A stretch of DNA of 64,000 bases from contig NC_084804.1 in NCBI RefSeq assembly GCF_963583255.1, forward strand, positions 20,714,061 to 20,778,060, read 5' to 3'. The notes beneath the pieces were generated by a model. The model did not search any database. It was given only the letters and a program-made list of their open reading frames with translations, and was not told where the DNA came from. Shown piece by piece: positions 9,485 to 21,043 of the stretch. The position numbers and the translations under genes are program-made. How positions within the stretch are numbered: position 1 is the first letter of the stretch; each line of letters begins with the position of its first letter. This DNA is from Pyrus communis. Lineage: Eukaryota; Streptophyta; Magnoliopsida; Rosales; Rosaceae.

Positions 9485-9798
9485 GTGCCCCATTCCTTGA
9501 AACTGACTCCGATTTGGATTAGGAGTTCTTGTCCTATTTCGCTTCTTCCTCGATCAAACCTACTCCTACTGGGATTCTGAATTTTCCTTCTTTTCGGGAC
9601 TTCATTCCTTGCTGGTCGAGAATCCTGGTTGCAACAGGACTCCCTCGACCTTTCTATTTATCTGGACTATTTATGATAGGATTTGGCCGACCCTGTTAGC
9701 TGGCCCGGGCCTTATTATTCGGCCCATAGTATTTATCATCTCCTTGGGCCGAGCACATCCTGCTGCTCGGCCCAGCAATAATATTTTGGGCCCAAACA

Positions 9799-10915
9799 GT
9801 AGTATAATGATTTCATACACTTCCACCTTATGCAAGCTCCTCTATCTTTTCAGATAAGTGTGTTTGATGACACATGCTTTTTTTTTTTTTTTTTGAACAA
9901 ACGATTGATGACACGTGTTGATTCTTTCATCTTTTGTGAAAAAGTAATATGGAGAACGATTGCTATTAGGATTAGTGTTTAGAGAAACTAATAATACATG
10001 TTAGGTTTAAGGTCAATTGTTTATCATTTTCATGTATGCTTTATTTGATTTAGTTTGTCGGGCAACCAACTAGCCATTGCTGCCGTGGTATATTCTCCAC
10101 ATTTGTTTTGATTTTGTTGTCTCTTTAAAAAAGCTTTCAACATCGAATCAGCTTACCTAAATTAAAATAATTTGGTGCAAAGATTGGAAATTCCGATGAT
10201 AAAGTGGTACATGTTGAGTTTTAGAAAATAAAGTGAGATTAATTGTAATTCCAAGCGTCATAGTGAGAAACAAGCCTTAAAAAAACAAGCATAAAAGCAT
10301 TATTTCATTCACTTTTAGACGGACTTCTGAACGGTAAAACCATGAAAGAAAAATGGTGATCGAACCACAACCACACGATGTGGTCAAAAGCTGTGCGCTC
10401 TACTAGCTGAGCTAAGACGACATTTGTGGTTGAATACATTTTGAATACACCAAACTACATAAATAATTTAAAGTGAGAAAGGAAACAAAACTTGTTAAGC
10501 TTGTCCCGTCGGCAATAACATAATGGACCACATTATTATGAGAACGTACTATTTGAGATGCAAAGTATGTAACCCTAGAAAAATGCTTTAGATTATGGTA
10601 ATACATTATGAGAGAACACCGTTTTTAAAAAGATATTTTGCACCACTATAAAGATCAAGTGATTCGTACATTTACATATTCTCACACAATTAACCAAACA
10701 CCATTACATTACATTGATAAAAGCTAGTAGTGAACATAAGAATTTCTCCTAATCTCAATCTTTTAATTATTATGTATATTGTACAAATTGCAATAGAAAA
10801 AAGCAATATACAATTTAGCTTATTCAACGTTAAAAAATAGTTAAGAATTTAAAAATTAGTTTATACTTTGGCCGACAAACCATATTTTGACGCTTCAACT
10901 TCAAGTCTTCAAGAA
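9799..10915. other. AT-rich intergenic DNA
   Basis: There is no convincing coding sequence between the Tat LTR and the LRR gene. A run of T (9881-9894) and a tRNA-like fragment (10355-10421) are the only structured elements seen. Confidence 0.6.
10355..10421 (-). other. tRNA-Lys-like fragment or tRNA-derived SINE head
   Basis: On the minus strand the sequence has TTAGCTCAGCTAGTAGAGC (D-arm/A-box), CTTTTGA in the anticodon-loop position (TTT, Lys) and GGTTCGATCACC (T-arm/B-box), with tRNA spacing. The acceptor stem pairs poorly, so a working tRNA is unlikely. A SINE head or decayed tRNA pseudogene fits better. No clear target duplication was found. Confidence 0.5.
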
Positions 10916-12154
10916 TCAAGACCTCGGTTTTCCTCTCCCACCACCATACGCTTGCTTGCAAATGGCGTTAGGTTTCTGCGGAGGTATGCACAGATTCGAA
11001 GACGCTGGGCACGCCTGCAGACAATTATCCCCCAAGCTTCCGGACACTCCATTACCTCCGGTCACCAGTCCCGCCGGCGGCTGCCCAATCAAAAAGTTCC
11101 CGTCCAAGTACAACCTCTTTAACGACTTTTTCCGCCCGTACTCCACTGGGATCCTGCCACGTAGCCGGTTGTACCGAAGTGACAGCGACGACAGCATAGG
11201 ATAGCTCCCGAAATTTACCGGCACGTAACCTTCGATTCTGTTAGAACCCAAATCAAGGGCCACGAGATCGCCACCGCCATTGGGCGGGATCTCGACACCT
11301 GTCAGGCTGTTATTGGCCAAATCTACTTGCTGGAGCGACGGGAGGAGAAAGAACCACGACTGTAGAGTCCCGGAAAACGAGTTCTCGCTGAGTTCTATCA
11401 CTTCCAACTGAGTCAAGCCGGAGAAGGCCGATTCCGGAATCGACCCGGATAACGAATTGTGCTTCAGAGCGAGTTCAAGGAGGTTCGGGGGCAGTTTGGG
11501 GATTGTGCCGGTGAGCTTGTTGAAGCTCAGATCGAGCCGTCGTAAATTGGGTAGCGAGTTCAATGTGTTTGGGAGAAACCCAGATAGTAAATTGTGGGAA
11601 ATGTCTAAGGATTCGAGGGATTTAAGGTTGGAAATGGCGGGAGGAAGCGAGCCGGAGAACGAGTTGGATTGGAGAGTTAAGGTTTGGAGGTTGGAGAGAG
11701 AGGAAATGGAGGATGGGATGGCGCCGGAGAAGGTGTTATCGGCGAGGTCGAGAGTGGTGAGGTTGGTGAGCTGAGAAATTAGCGGGGTGAGCGTCCCGGA
11801 GTAGGCGGCGGGGTCAAGGGTGATTTGGGTGACCCGGGTCGAGTCGGGTGAGCAGGTGACGCCGCACGTGAAGTGGGTTCGGCGGGGGATGGCGCAAGGG
11901 TCGGTGGTGAAATCCCAGGAGGCGAGGCAAGACCACGGCGGAATGGAGGAGGGTTTGACGGCGGATTTGAATGCCTTGAGGGCGGAGATGTCTGAGGGGG
12001 AAGTGAGGGCTTGGATTGGAGAAATGTGATTGGTGGAGATTAGGAGGGAAATGTGAAGGAGGAGGAGGAGGCGGTGGTGGAGGTTGAGGTTAGGCAGAGG
12101 CATAGCTACTTGGTGGTTTGTGTTGGAAGGAGTGAATGAGTGACTTTTGAGCAT
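10916..12154 (-). CDS. Secreted leucine-rich-repeat protein without kinase (DRT100/RLP-like)
   Basis: This is an intronless 412-residue frame. A second Met at residue 18 (12103) leads directly into a leucine-rich signal peptide (HHRLLLLLHISLLIS) and may be the real start. Then comes an LRR N-terminal cap with paired cysteines (residues about 70-105, ending FTCGVTC), followed by about nine plant-type repeats of the LxxLDLxxNxFSGxIP form to about residue 370. A short C-terminal tail with three cysteines ends the protein. No transmembrane helix and no kinase domain are present, so it is probably apoplastic. Plant proteins of this shape bind peptides or cell-wall partners, or act as co-receptors. 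The specific role is unknown. The frame is intact and much more GC-rich than its flanks, as expected for a real gene. Confidence 0.9.
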   Translation of the reverse strand: MLKSHSFTPSNTNHQVAMPLPNLNLHHRLLLLLHISLLISTNHISPIQALTSPSDISALKAFKSAVKPSSIPPWSCLASWDFTTDPCAIPRRTHFTCGVTCSPDSTRVTQITLDPAAYSGTLTPLISQLTNLTTLDLADNTFSGAIPSSISSLSNLQTLTLQSNSFSGSLPPAISNLKSLESLDISHNLLSGFLPNTLNSLPNLRRLDLSFNKLTGTIPKLPPNLLELALKHNSLSGSIPESAFSGLTQLEVIELSENSFSGTLQSWFFLLPSLQQVDLANNSLTGVEIPPNGGGDLVALDLGSNRIEGYVPVNFGSYPMLSSLSLRYNRLRGRIPVEYGRKKSLKRLYLDGNFLIGQPPAGLVTGGNGVSGSLGDNCLQACPASSNLCIPPQKPNAICKQAYGGGRGKPRS

Positions 12155-14044
12155 TTTTATGGATGGAGAATTACGAATGATGTAATGTGAATGCGTAGTG
12201 GGGTACTGGCTAGTTAGTGGTGAGTGAGTTTAGCTATCCAGTTGGAGAGCACTAAGACATTGGAAGACTTTTTAGCTTGTCAATCATCTGAGTTGCTAAT
12301 TTACATGTTAATAATTAACATATTTATTGTCATTTAATAATAGGTTAATAATATTTATATTCACAGTAAGTAAGAAGTTATAAGTTCGCATATTAAAAAT
12401 AACGAGTTTCATATCAATTTATTATAATATCAACGAATGACATGGTTCATATATTATGTAATTAAAATATTAGATTAAAATGTTAGACTACTAGCAAACA
12501 AATTTACATGTTTAAACATAAATAAACTAGTTTCTGACAAAAGACAAACTAGTAATACCAAATGCCAATGCGAAGTAAGACAGAAAATGTTATAAAGATT
12601 TGAGTTAAGATATTTAGTGATTTGTTTATGATTTATGGAGGTGAATTTTCTGACCTGCATCACAGTTCACACACGTCTAGTAGTTGTTGACATGTTGCAA
12701 TTTTTAATTTCCTTATTAGAACTTCGTTTGGCTCAAAAGCCGCAAGGTAAAAATCTGTTTTTGTTTGAGATTCTGAGCATTGAGAAATCTGCTTGCTGCC
12801 TGCTGGCATGCTTGTTTTCTAATTGCAGCGTGAAAAGGGGAGGGGTTCTTAATTCAGTAATTTGGAAGTTGCATGGTTCTTCGTGGGGGATAAAAACACA
12901 AAAACTCACAAATGTGCATGACGAATGATGTCCATGCAAAAGAAATGACAACAAAATATACTTACTAAAAATGCTTGACGATGGCCACTTAGTATTACGG
13001 TCTAGTGATATTCAGTGGTGAAGTCATGAATTGACGGGAAAAAGGGCGAAATGTAAAAGCGTAAAGGGTGATCACTTAAATAGATAATTGAATTTCAACG
13101 AGACATCCTTAAACTGGTTACCTTCTTGAAGTTGTTTAACTGAATTCATAGAATTAGATTTAACTATGTTCCACTAATTCAGTGGTTTCGTTTTACCAAC
13201 AAGAGACCCAAAAAACCAAGTGGATGATGACACACTACAAGATGCACAAGGAAATTGAAGAAGATTTCCCTAAATCCTTAGTATCAAGTTCAATTTTCTC
13301 CTCAGATTTTAAAGTAAAAAATTGTCTCTGAACTTCAAGATTATACGAAGTAACTCTCCGACAATAAAAAAAAGGGACAATCATTGCACTTGTAAACCCT
13401 AAAAACTTGAGTTATTTCTTCAAACCATCTCAAATTATTGAACAAAGACAGTAGTAATCTTGTGAAACCAAACCTGTCTTTTGCTCATCTTCTGAACATT
13501 ATCCTCCTGCCACTCACAGTACATCGAGAAGAGTTCCAATAGCACTTTCGGATCCACAATACCTACATTGTCAAAACTAATAAAATACAAGCAACAATCT
13601 TGCAAGAGAAAGAAAAAAAAAAAAGAAAAAAAAAACACATGTACAAAACAACCATTTCCATTATACTAATCGCTGCGGAATTCCAAATTCAGCTAATCCA
13701 ATTCCTATGTAAGGACTTAATATTGGTGTTTTATGTTTTTCAATCTCTTCTTCAACATTAACATTTGTCCCCTTCCAAAAAAAGTCCTTATGTTATTATT
13801 CATTCAGTAAACAAAATACAACCTTTCCTATTCATATTCAATTATCAATTAAATAAAATTAGAGTTTTGAGAAACAGAATTCGAGAGGGGCGGCCGCCCC
13901 TCCTTACTCCTCTGTAGCTTTGCAATTGGTGATATTTCTCTTTATTTGTAAATGAAAGGTTATAAGTTCGGTTCTTACCAAAATGAAGTGTCATACACAA
14001 AGTTAAATCTTATGTGGCTATAAATTTAAGACCTAATTATGTTC
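12155..14044. other. Intergenic DNA upstream of the LRR gene
   Basis: AT-rich sequence with no long reading frame. The first few hundred bases should hold the LRR promoter, but I see no clear TATA box. Around 12360-12400 and 13920-14030 are two related short repeats built on a TTATAAGTTCG core. An orphan exon-like stretch lies at 13474-13562. Confidence 0.5.
13474..13562 (-). pseudogene. Orphan exon-like fragment
   Basis: On the minus strand an 89-nt open stretch is bounded by an AG acceptor (13563-13564) and a GT donor after position 13474. It encodes a charged, helical peptide containing MYCEWQEDNVQKMSKRQ. It looks like one exon of a coiled-coil host protein moved or left here by a transposon. 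I do not recognise the parent gene, and no neighbouring exons were found. Confidence 0.3.
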
Positions 14045-14545
14045 TTCGAGAGCTTTGAACTGGTACGGGCGTGCCAATACATGCGGTGAGGGTGTGCTCT
14101 GCAGTGAACTTATGATAAGCGACTAGGACTGAAGAAGGAACATTGTGGCCTTAAATTCTACGACCTGAAGCCATGCAAAATCATTGTGAATGTCTACTAG
14201 ATCATGAGCATCGGATTCATTATCGGATATGATATGGGCAAATTAAAGAAGTAAGTTCGCCTACTCAAACACCAGCTTATTGGACAAAGATACTTGAAGG
14301 TTATTCTGGTTTTAAAAATGAAGGAAGTATGGCCGTTCTTCAGAACGTGAATTGGGAATAACAAATTTTAAAGGACACCTTACTTGCCGAGATACTAGCA
14401 AGATGATCTCTTCGACGAAGCACGACAAATGGGATTCCTACATTGAGACTGTTTTGATCAATCAGCAATAACGAACTTCCTCAATGCTGAAACAAGTTAT
14501 GTTGATTGTGGAGCGATTCCAGTTTATAAAAACACAACTTTTTCA
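14045..14545 (-). repeat. Ancient decayed LTR related to the Tat LTR
   Basis: Several short blocks follow the order of the Tat LTR at 8755-9240: GCGTGCCAA, GAAGGAACA followed by TTCTA(C)-GA/AG-CCTGAAG, ATGGCCGTTCTTCAGAA, and TTGCCGAGATACTAGCAAG. The order and orientation are the same but identity is low. This points to an old insertion of a related element. Its ends cannot be placed. Confidence 0.45.
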
Positions 14546-14896
14546 ATGTTGAAACTAAAGGAATGTTTCACCGTAAAATCAATTGATAATATAAGGAGTA
14601 GCGTAACTTACTTATATGCTCATGCAAGGTGTGTGTGATGAATTTTCAAGCCTAACACGTGAACAACACAAATGGGGTGACGTGGAGCACGTGTGGCTGT
14701 GGGGTTTCATACATGGGGCAACTTGCTTTGATACTATGAAGGAAGTTGAGGTTCTACTATAGAACCAATTGGAAATGTGGAGAGTAGTTGATTCAATGGA
14801 TAACATAAAAATCATGAAGCAAACTCTAGAACACAATAATTTCTTAATTCTTGTTGACTCTTACGTACGAGAATAACCAAGAACAAAGGAAATCTA

Positions 14897-15835
14897 TGTT
14901 TGAAATATGCCCTAAAGTCAATCATAAGATGATATTTTATGAACATTTCACATGTTAAACTAATTTAGTTTATTGTAAGGGCAAAGATTATGGTTTACTT
15001 TCGAGTTATTGGTGTGAATGACAGCAAGTCAAAATTGTAGGTGCTCAATAGAGAGTGAGTCCACCGATACTCATGTCATATGAGAACTCACTAATTGGGA
15101 TAATACAAAGTAGTCTTTTGACATGAGGCATCATAGTTGTCTTGTGGTCAGGTCCTTAATCATTGACTATGTTAAAGGCATTCCATTATATGGTGTCCAC
15201 GACATAGTTGGAGTTAAGCTACTTAACCATTAGGCACATGAATGCACTGTTGAAAATGTGTCCTAAAGCCAATCATGAGATGATGCTTTACGAAATTTCA
15301 CATATTAAACTAATCTACTTTATACAAAGGCAAAGATTATTGTCTAAAGTCGTCTCATTAAATGTCACAGGCTTAAACTATAAGTCCAAGAAATATGTGA
15401 TTAAAAAAATGTGATCTAAAAAGTTAGATTCATGAGACATTTCTCTTTCATTTACATATCCTAAATGTTCTTGATCATAGAATTACCAAATGGGCGTTGA
15501 CGAATTGGATAGATCAATGTATACTATGTGTTTTCCCTAGAGAGTGACTGGTCTCGTTCATTGGTGTTAATGACACCAAGACAAGTATGTAGGTGCTCAT
15601 TAGAGAGAGCCTGCTGAATGGATCAACCAGGAGTTCTCATACTCTTGTCAAATGAGAACTCACTAGTTAGGATAATGCAAAGTTGTCATTTTCCATGAGG
15701 CATCATAGTTGTCTTGTGGTTAGGTCCTTAATCTTTGACTATGTCAAAGGCAATTTATTAGAGGGTGTCCACGACATAGTTAAGGTTAAGCTACTTCATC
15801 ATGGGGTCATGTGAATGCACAACAAGAGATCTTTA
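14897..15835. repeat. Large imperfect tandem duplication, probably LTR debris
   Basis: Copy A (about 14897-15240) and copy B (about 15247-15835) share the same series of blocks: CCTAAAG-CAATCAT-AGATGAT, GGCAAAGATTAT, AATGACA, GAGAACTCACTA, GAGGCATCATAGTTGTCTTG and GTGTCCACGACATAGTT. Copy B has about 220 bp that copy A lacks. Copy B starts TGTTGAAAATG, LTR-like. No coding sequence is present. The arrangement suggests one LTR inserted beside or within another, or an unequal exchange. Confidence 0.7.
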
Positions 15836-16406
15836 ACCTTTAAACTGTTGAGGGAGAATACTGTATGATATGATTAAGAATCTCTGGCTCAGTATGAATC
15901 AGGTTTAGGAAGTACTTTCCCAATCACAGTTAAGGTAATCATATAGACAACAGAATCACATTGGATAGTAAACATGTATAAAAATCTGAGTCTTTTTTGT
16001 CGTCTAGCCTTAACTTTCTTATTACCTTGGTCAAGCTAATAAACTATCACCAAATAATGTGATCATGAGTATTGTTTTAGAGAAAGACCGTATTGCATTG
16101 TAATCTCAAATTGAATAGATTCTCCAACCTCTTCTGCTTAGTTTGAGAGCCATGGCATACTGCTAGATATTACTCATGGTTTGTGGAAGCCCTGATGATT
16201 AGTAAGAATTGAAAAGCGAGTTTCAATTCACTATCAACTATAAATAGCCAATAGCTTGCTAAAGAACCTAATGGATGACATGTTGTGCAAGGTAACGATT
16301 GAAGAATACAACGAAGTTGAGTAAGAGTAGTTAAACAGTTTAATTGTATATGGCTAGGATATAAACAAAAGTAGAACATTCCCTTTCTATAGCTCTATGA
16401 CAAAAA

Positions 16407-16986
16407 GCCATCTCTAACCGAGGAGGCCAAAATGTCATAGGGCCAAACATAATTTATTATTTTAATTGAATTAATATGGTTACTTAACTTAAATTACCTC
16501 AATAATTTTTCGTCTCAGATTTTGAGTGTCACGTGTCAATGTGTGAGTAACTTTTTATGTTGTTTAATGTTACTTAATGTTTTTAATATTGTTTATTGTT
16601 GTTTCATGTTACTTAATGTTATTCAATGTTGTTTTATGGTTTAGGAAGTTATAGGAAAAAAAATAGAATTTTTAAATTTTTTTTAAAAAATTTTTGAAAA
16701 AAAAGTACTGTATAAAAAAAAAAAAAAAAAAAAAAAAGACTTGTAAAAAAAAATTCAAATATAATGGCTAGCTGACATCAGCAATTAGCCGTTGGTTTCA
16801 AACATTTGACCAGGCCTCAGGCTGGCTGGTTGGCTGGGATGGGCCAACCGGTTGACCTTTTTCTCCTTTTTTGGCCCGATGGGGCCCACGAGCCCTTTGG
16901 CCTAACCCTCGGTTGGAGATGGTTTTCATGTCATTTCGGGCTATTTTTGGCCTTATGACCCTCTGGTCGGATCGGTTGGAGATGGC
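16407..16986. mobile_element. MITE-like element with roughly 38-bp inverted ends
   Basis: The left end GCCATCTCTAACCGAGGAGG and the inverted right end GCCATCTCCAACCGATCCGA continue to match through GTCATA-GGCC. The interior is AT-rich, with a run of A at about 16708-16737, and non-coding. A clear target duplication is not visible, so the superfamily is left open. Confidence 0.55.
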
Positions 16987-16989
16987 CTT

Positions 16990-18330
16990 AGGGTTTCAAA
17001 GACACTAATGTGGAAACTACAAATTCGATTTTAGATGAACTTCCAAGTTCATAAAAGGGGTATCAGCAAGAGCACAGAATACAATATACAATTCAAGTGT
17101 AGTGAATTTAGGGTTGTTTCAGGAACTTAAGTGTGAGTAGTTTCGGGACTACGAAAGGATGTCAACAGTTCAAAAAAAAAAAAAATATTGAATCGTTAAT
17201 TTACAAAAGTGGGTTGTTGGCCATTAATTTGTCTTTTTTGTCAAATTAATGTAGGGTCACTAAATTAATTCAATAGAATTGGACCATACAGGGTTAGCTA
17301 TGGAAGCAAGAAAATATTGAAAATTAATTCATACTGATTTTCGATGGCTTCGGGCTAAGCAATTAAGAAAATAAAGCCCAATTTTCGGCTTAGCTGTGGC
17401 CATCCATACATGGTTGGGTCTGGCTAGAAGCAAAACACAAGCCAAAACTGGCTTTTGGGCCGAGAACAGTGGCATCCCAGTAGAGAAAAAGGGCCAATAA
17501 CATTAAGTTGTTGGCTTGGGCTTAAGATAGGCTGAAAAGAGGTGGCCTATCATGGACTAATGCAGGCTACATTATCAGGAAGCCCTCAAGAAGCTGGAGC
17601 AAGCCTGAGGACGAGAGCAAACCCAATGTGTACCAAGCTACAGACTTTGGCAGAAAAAAGCCCAGCGAATTGGGCTTTAGACTCGCATGCGTTGGCAAGC
17701 TCAACTTGGTCTACATCACCCAAACACTAAACAATGTCATTATTGGGCAAAGCCAGAGCTACATGCTCAGCTCTTGGCATGGCTCAGGTGCAGCAGCGCA
17801 CTTGGCTTTAGGCTAGGCGCGATTCAGTCATAGAATTCTATTCTTCTTCTTTTCTTGGTTTTAGGGTTTTCAAAACCCTAGTTCGTGCTTGTATTTTCTT
17901 GTTTGTCTTTGATTCACTTAATTTACATAGTAGTTTATCATAATATAACATAATTTGCATAATCAAAATATTAATTGCCTATTGTGGGACCATGATTCTC
18001 TAAGACCCTAACATGTGGTACCTTGGGTGGGAAAAAGAATCCGAATGCCCATGGCCCATGAAGCGTAGTATGACAGCTTTAGTTCGACATGCTAGGTTTA
18101 AGCCCATTGAAGATATTACTTGTCTCCCAAGTAAGGAAACCCTAATTCAAGTCAAATTAGGATATCTTGGGGATTTAGGCAATGTAATCATAATACTAGG
18201 AAAATGAGATATCTTATCCTATATTGTCTCTTAGATAGTCTCGCAATTTATTAGGGGGACTTCTCTCTGAATCAAGAGGAATAATTACAACTGAAGGACC
18301 TTCTTAGGATTCTTCATCTTCTCCAATATA
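16990..18330. other. LTR-like debris with a possible gypsy leader
   Basis: Unique-looking sequence rich in GGCT/GGCC words leads to an end of LTR type (CCCTAACA at about 18004-18011). A TGGTACCTTGGG primer-site-like motif follows three bases later. No matching second LTR was found. Nothing else is recognisable here. Confidence 0.3.
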
Positions 18331-18331
18331 C

Positions 18332-18730
18332 ATGTACTCTCTATGCCTAACAAAGACTCATGTTCCATATACACCGCCATCTGAACATAGATACGTCTAT
18401 GGAGAACTCATCACCTTAACGCCCTGCCATAGGCTATTCATCGAGGTGGTTCAGGATGTATTGCACATCACACCATTTTTTTTAGAATTACACATATGGT
18501 TTGATTCTTCTTCTCAGAGATATGTAGTCAGACCAATTCAGAATCAACCACACCCCTCACCGGAATCATGGGAAACTCTGACTAGATTTCGCCTCCATCT
18601 AAGGATATGCCCAAATTTAATTCCAACATATATATTGAACAATATACAATATGTAATAGTAGAACTATGTAATAATAGATTGGGGGTTATGCATCATAAT
18701 GAACGATTTCATGCTATCAGGGGTTCATAA
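18332..18730 (+). CDS. Hypothetical 132-residue reading frame
   Basis: An open frame starting MYSLCLTKTHVPY and ending near HNERFHAIRGS. It is longer than most spurious frames in this AT-rich stretch. It has no recognised domain, no signal peptide and no repeats. It follows a possible gypsy leader, so it may be a fragment of a retroelement or a captured exon. Expression is unsupported. Confidence 0.2.
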   Translation: MYSLCLTKTHVPYTPPSEHRYVYGELITLTPCHRLFIEVVQDVLHITPFFLELHIWFDSSSQRYVVRPIQNQPHPSPESWETLTRFRLHLRICPNLIPTYILNNIQYVIVELCNNRLGVMHHNERFHAIRGS

Positions 18731-19479
18731 AATATCAATTCTATGTTGTAGAAGAACTTGATTTGCTGGAAACGAAATAAAGCCTTTGAATGTTAGTTAT
18801 AGAAGAACCTCCTTACGAACCTTCTATTCCTTAGTGTCAACAAGAATACGTTGATAACAGGTTTTAGGCCTATTTAATTGAAGAATTGTAGAGGGAGAGA
18901 GCAGATGTGACAGCAAGAGAGAAAAGAGAATAGGTGAATGTTGATGTATGTATTATCTCACCCCTTATGCCTTTATTTATAGTAGTAAGTGGATCTCTAA
19001 TGGGGCTTTATCCTCCTTAAGGTTACTATATTTGAAGCCCTGGTAAGAAATTTCATCCTCAATGGGCCTGAAAATTGGCTACTTCCACCACAAGGGCTAG
19101 CATTTTCCTTCATCGAGAGCAAAAAATTAGGCTACATCCAGCCCAAAAAACAGTGGGACCCACACCAATTTAAAGGCATAGTTGTTTTTTTTAGTTCAGA
19201 AATGGGTGGACCCATTTCTAATTTCAAATACATGTTTCAACGGTTATTTTTTTGTTGTCGTTTTTGTTTTCAACATCTATTTTTCTTCAACGACTAGATT
19301 TTTTTTTTCTTGTTCTTCTTTTTCACTTCACATTTTTGCTATAAATACCCTTTTGTTTTTCTTAAAAACTTTATATCATTCACAAACTTCTCAATTTTCG
19401 TTTTATTTGCCAAATTTTTATTTGCAATAATTTTTTTCTCAATTTTCTTCTATCCTTTTTCCACCAATGATGGAAATTT

Positions 19480-20170
19480 CACAAAAGGGCACAAATTACT
19501 CGTATTCAACATCAGTGGACCAGTGGTTACAGTTCTGAGAAAGTAACACTAGTCCAAGAAACCCGAAGGGGTTCAAAAATAGGTGGGGGTCATCCATAGT
19601 GAGTGTAGCCAGTTCGCTGAACACATCATTCAAATAAACCGTATGTCCAAGAATGGTAGTTGCAAAGAGAACAATGTGAGTTTTTATTGATTTTACTTGT
19701 TTAGGTAATTTATTTTGCATTTTAGTATATTATTTCTTTTACTAAATTAAAACATTAATCCACACATCCATAGATAGAAGATGCATAGTTCTCATATTAT
19801 CAAAAAGAAGGCAAATCTTTCCATTTCATGAAATGTTGGGAGTGTTTACAACTTCAGGAGTGAAACACTCTCCATTAATAAGTTATCTCCAATGGTGAAT
19901 AATTTTTTCTGTCAACAATGAGAATCTTATGGAGTCAGTTCCAGAAACTCAAAATATTGCGCAAACTTCAACTCTACGTCAAGGCCGATTGGAAACAGGA
20001 AAGCTCAAACACAAAAAGAAAAAGGTATTGTGCGTGATCTTAGCGAAGAAGCAAAGCTTTTGGCTAGCTCTTTCATTGCTTACAAAGAGAGTTGTGACAA
20101 CAAATAAGAGTTTAAGCTTATGATGATGGAAACTTCAAAGATTGAGACTCTGACTAGGACATAGTGGATA
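19480..20170 (+). pseudogene. Remnant of a Myb/NAM-associated transposon-type protein
   Basis: Short frames can be read in sequence. KGTNYSYS and RNPKGFKNRW around 19480-19580 resemble the start of the plant Myb-like/NAM-associated proteins that accompany PIF/Harbinger transposases. RPIGNRKAQ, then SEEAKLLASSF, then KLMMMETSKIETL (19980-20150) match the conserved lysine-rich and LMxxDTS-type end of the NAM-associated C-terminal domain. Stops and frame changes separate the pieces, so it cannot make a protein. The assignment is from recognition of the family pattern, not alignment. Confidence 0.4.
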
Positions 20171-20601
20171 AGATAGTAATAAAATGTGGTCCTCGAAGAA
20201 ATAACTGCACACCATTTAAGCTTTGAAGGGGTCTAGCACCCCCAACTGGCATAGGAGGAGTTGACAAGAGTATAGCTACTCTCTTAACAACTATTGCTCA
20301 ATCAACTTCAAACCTAAAAATCCCTCTCATTGTATTAGTTGATATTTGTTGTTGTAAATTTATTGCATTTATTTACTTGTCTTATTTGGGTATGCAAATC
20401 AACGGATGTAATCTGCATATATCTTAATATATAAAACTAGGAGGCCCTTTTGGGGTCACTGGCTTCACCAAAAATTTTAGGACAAAAATGCCTCCCAAAT
20501 AAAAAAATACAAAAGCATTCCAAAATAATGCACCAAATAATGCAGGGGTATTTTCATCATATAAACAATACTTTTTAATAATTAATTCTTTTTGTACAGT
20601 G

Positions 20602-20636
<35 letters not shown>

Positions 20637-20737
20637 TTAAATTATTACCTCACAATAGGCTAACAATAATGTAATTCAATCAGTTGTTTATTAAATATTA
20701 TTTTCTCTATTTTTAAACGCGTTCAAAATATCTTAAG

Positions 20738-21043
20738 AGGCATGCAGTGCCGGTTATAAAAGAGGTCTTTCACACGCGTATAATAATATATTTAAAACAT
20801 CTAAGTCGTGTGTAGCACACTGTGATTCAAAAAATGCCTTCTGCATGTGCTCACCGGTTATAAGAAAGGTCTTTCGCACGTGCATCATATATACATTTAA
20901 AATGTGTAAGTCGCACGTAGCACTCTATGATTCAAAAAATACCTTCTGCATGCGCTCACCGATTATGCAAAAGGTTTTTTGCACGCGCATAATAATACAT
21001 TTAAAATGTGTAAGTCGCGCATAGTATGCCGTGATTCAAAAAA
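20738..21043 (+). repeat. Three-copy tandem repeat (about 105 bp) inside the Helitron
   Basis: Each unit contains GATTCAAAAAATGCCTTCTG or a close variant, then CACCGGTTAT, GGTCTTTCGCACG, CATTTAAAATGTGTAAGTCG and a GTAGCAC word. The fourth start is cut by the solo LTR and resumes at 23279, where it forms the 3' hairpin. Confidence 0.8.

Larger units (their letters stand above)
1..9798 (-). mobile_element. Tat-lineage Ty3/gypsy LTR retrotransposon, left end off window
   Basis: A large gypsy element reads right to left: 5' LTR (8678-9798), primer-binding region, gag, protease, then RT, RNase H, a second RNase H and integrase. The domain order, with integrase last, no chromodomain seen, and an extra RNase H between the RT-linked RNase H and integrase, is the established hallmark of the Tat branch. 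About 1.1 kb lies beyond pol and contains a spliced plus-strand antisense gene. The 3' LTR is not in the window, so the target duplication cannot be checked. Reading frames are long and largely open, with one stop between gag and protease and a frame change into pol, which suggests a fairly young insertion. The flank after the LTR is GTAGT. Confidence 0.9.
8678..9798 (-). repeat. 5' LTR of the Tat element (about 1.12 kb)
   Basis: The limits are TG at 8678 and CA at 9797-9798, the inverted dinucleotides expected of an LTR. One side touches the primer-binding site and the other (minus-strand sense TGTTTGGGCCC) the flanking DNA. It contains a TATA box, about 310 bp of U3 and a long R/U5 with three copies of a 24-bp motif. 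The outer limit rests on the TG/CA rule because the partner LTR is outside the window. Confidence 0.75.

Noticed and set aside
10355..10421. A functional tRNA-Lys gene
   Set aside because: The internal boxes are good, but the acceptor stem does not pair and several conserved stem positions are lost.
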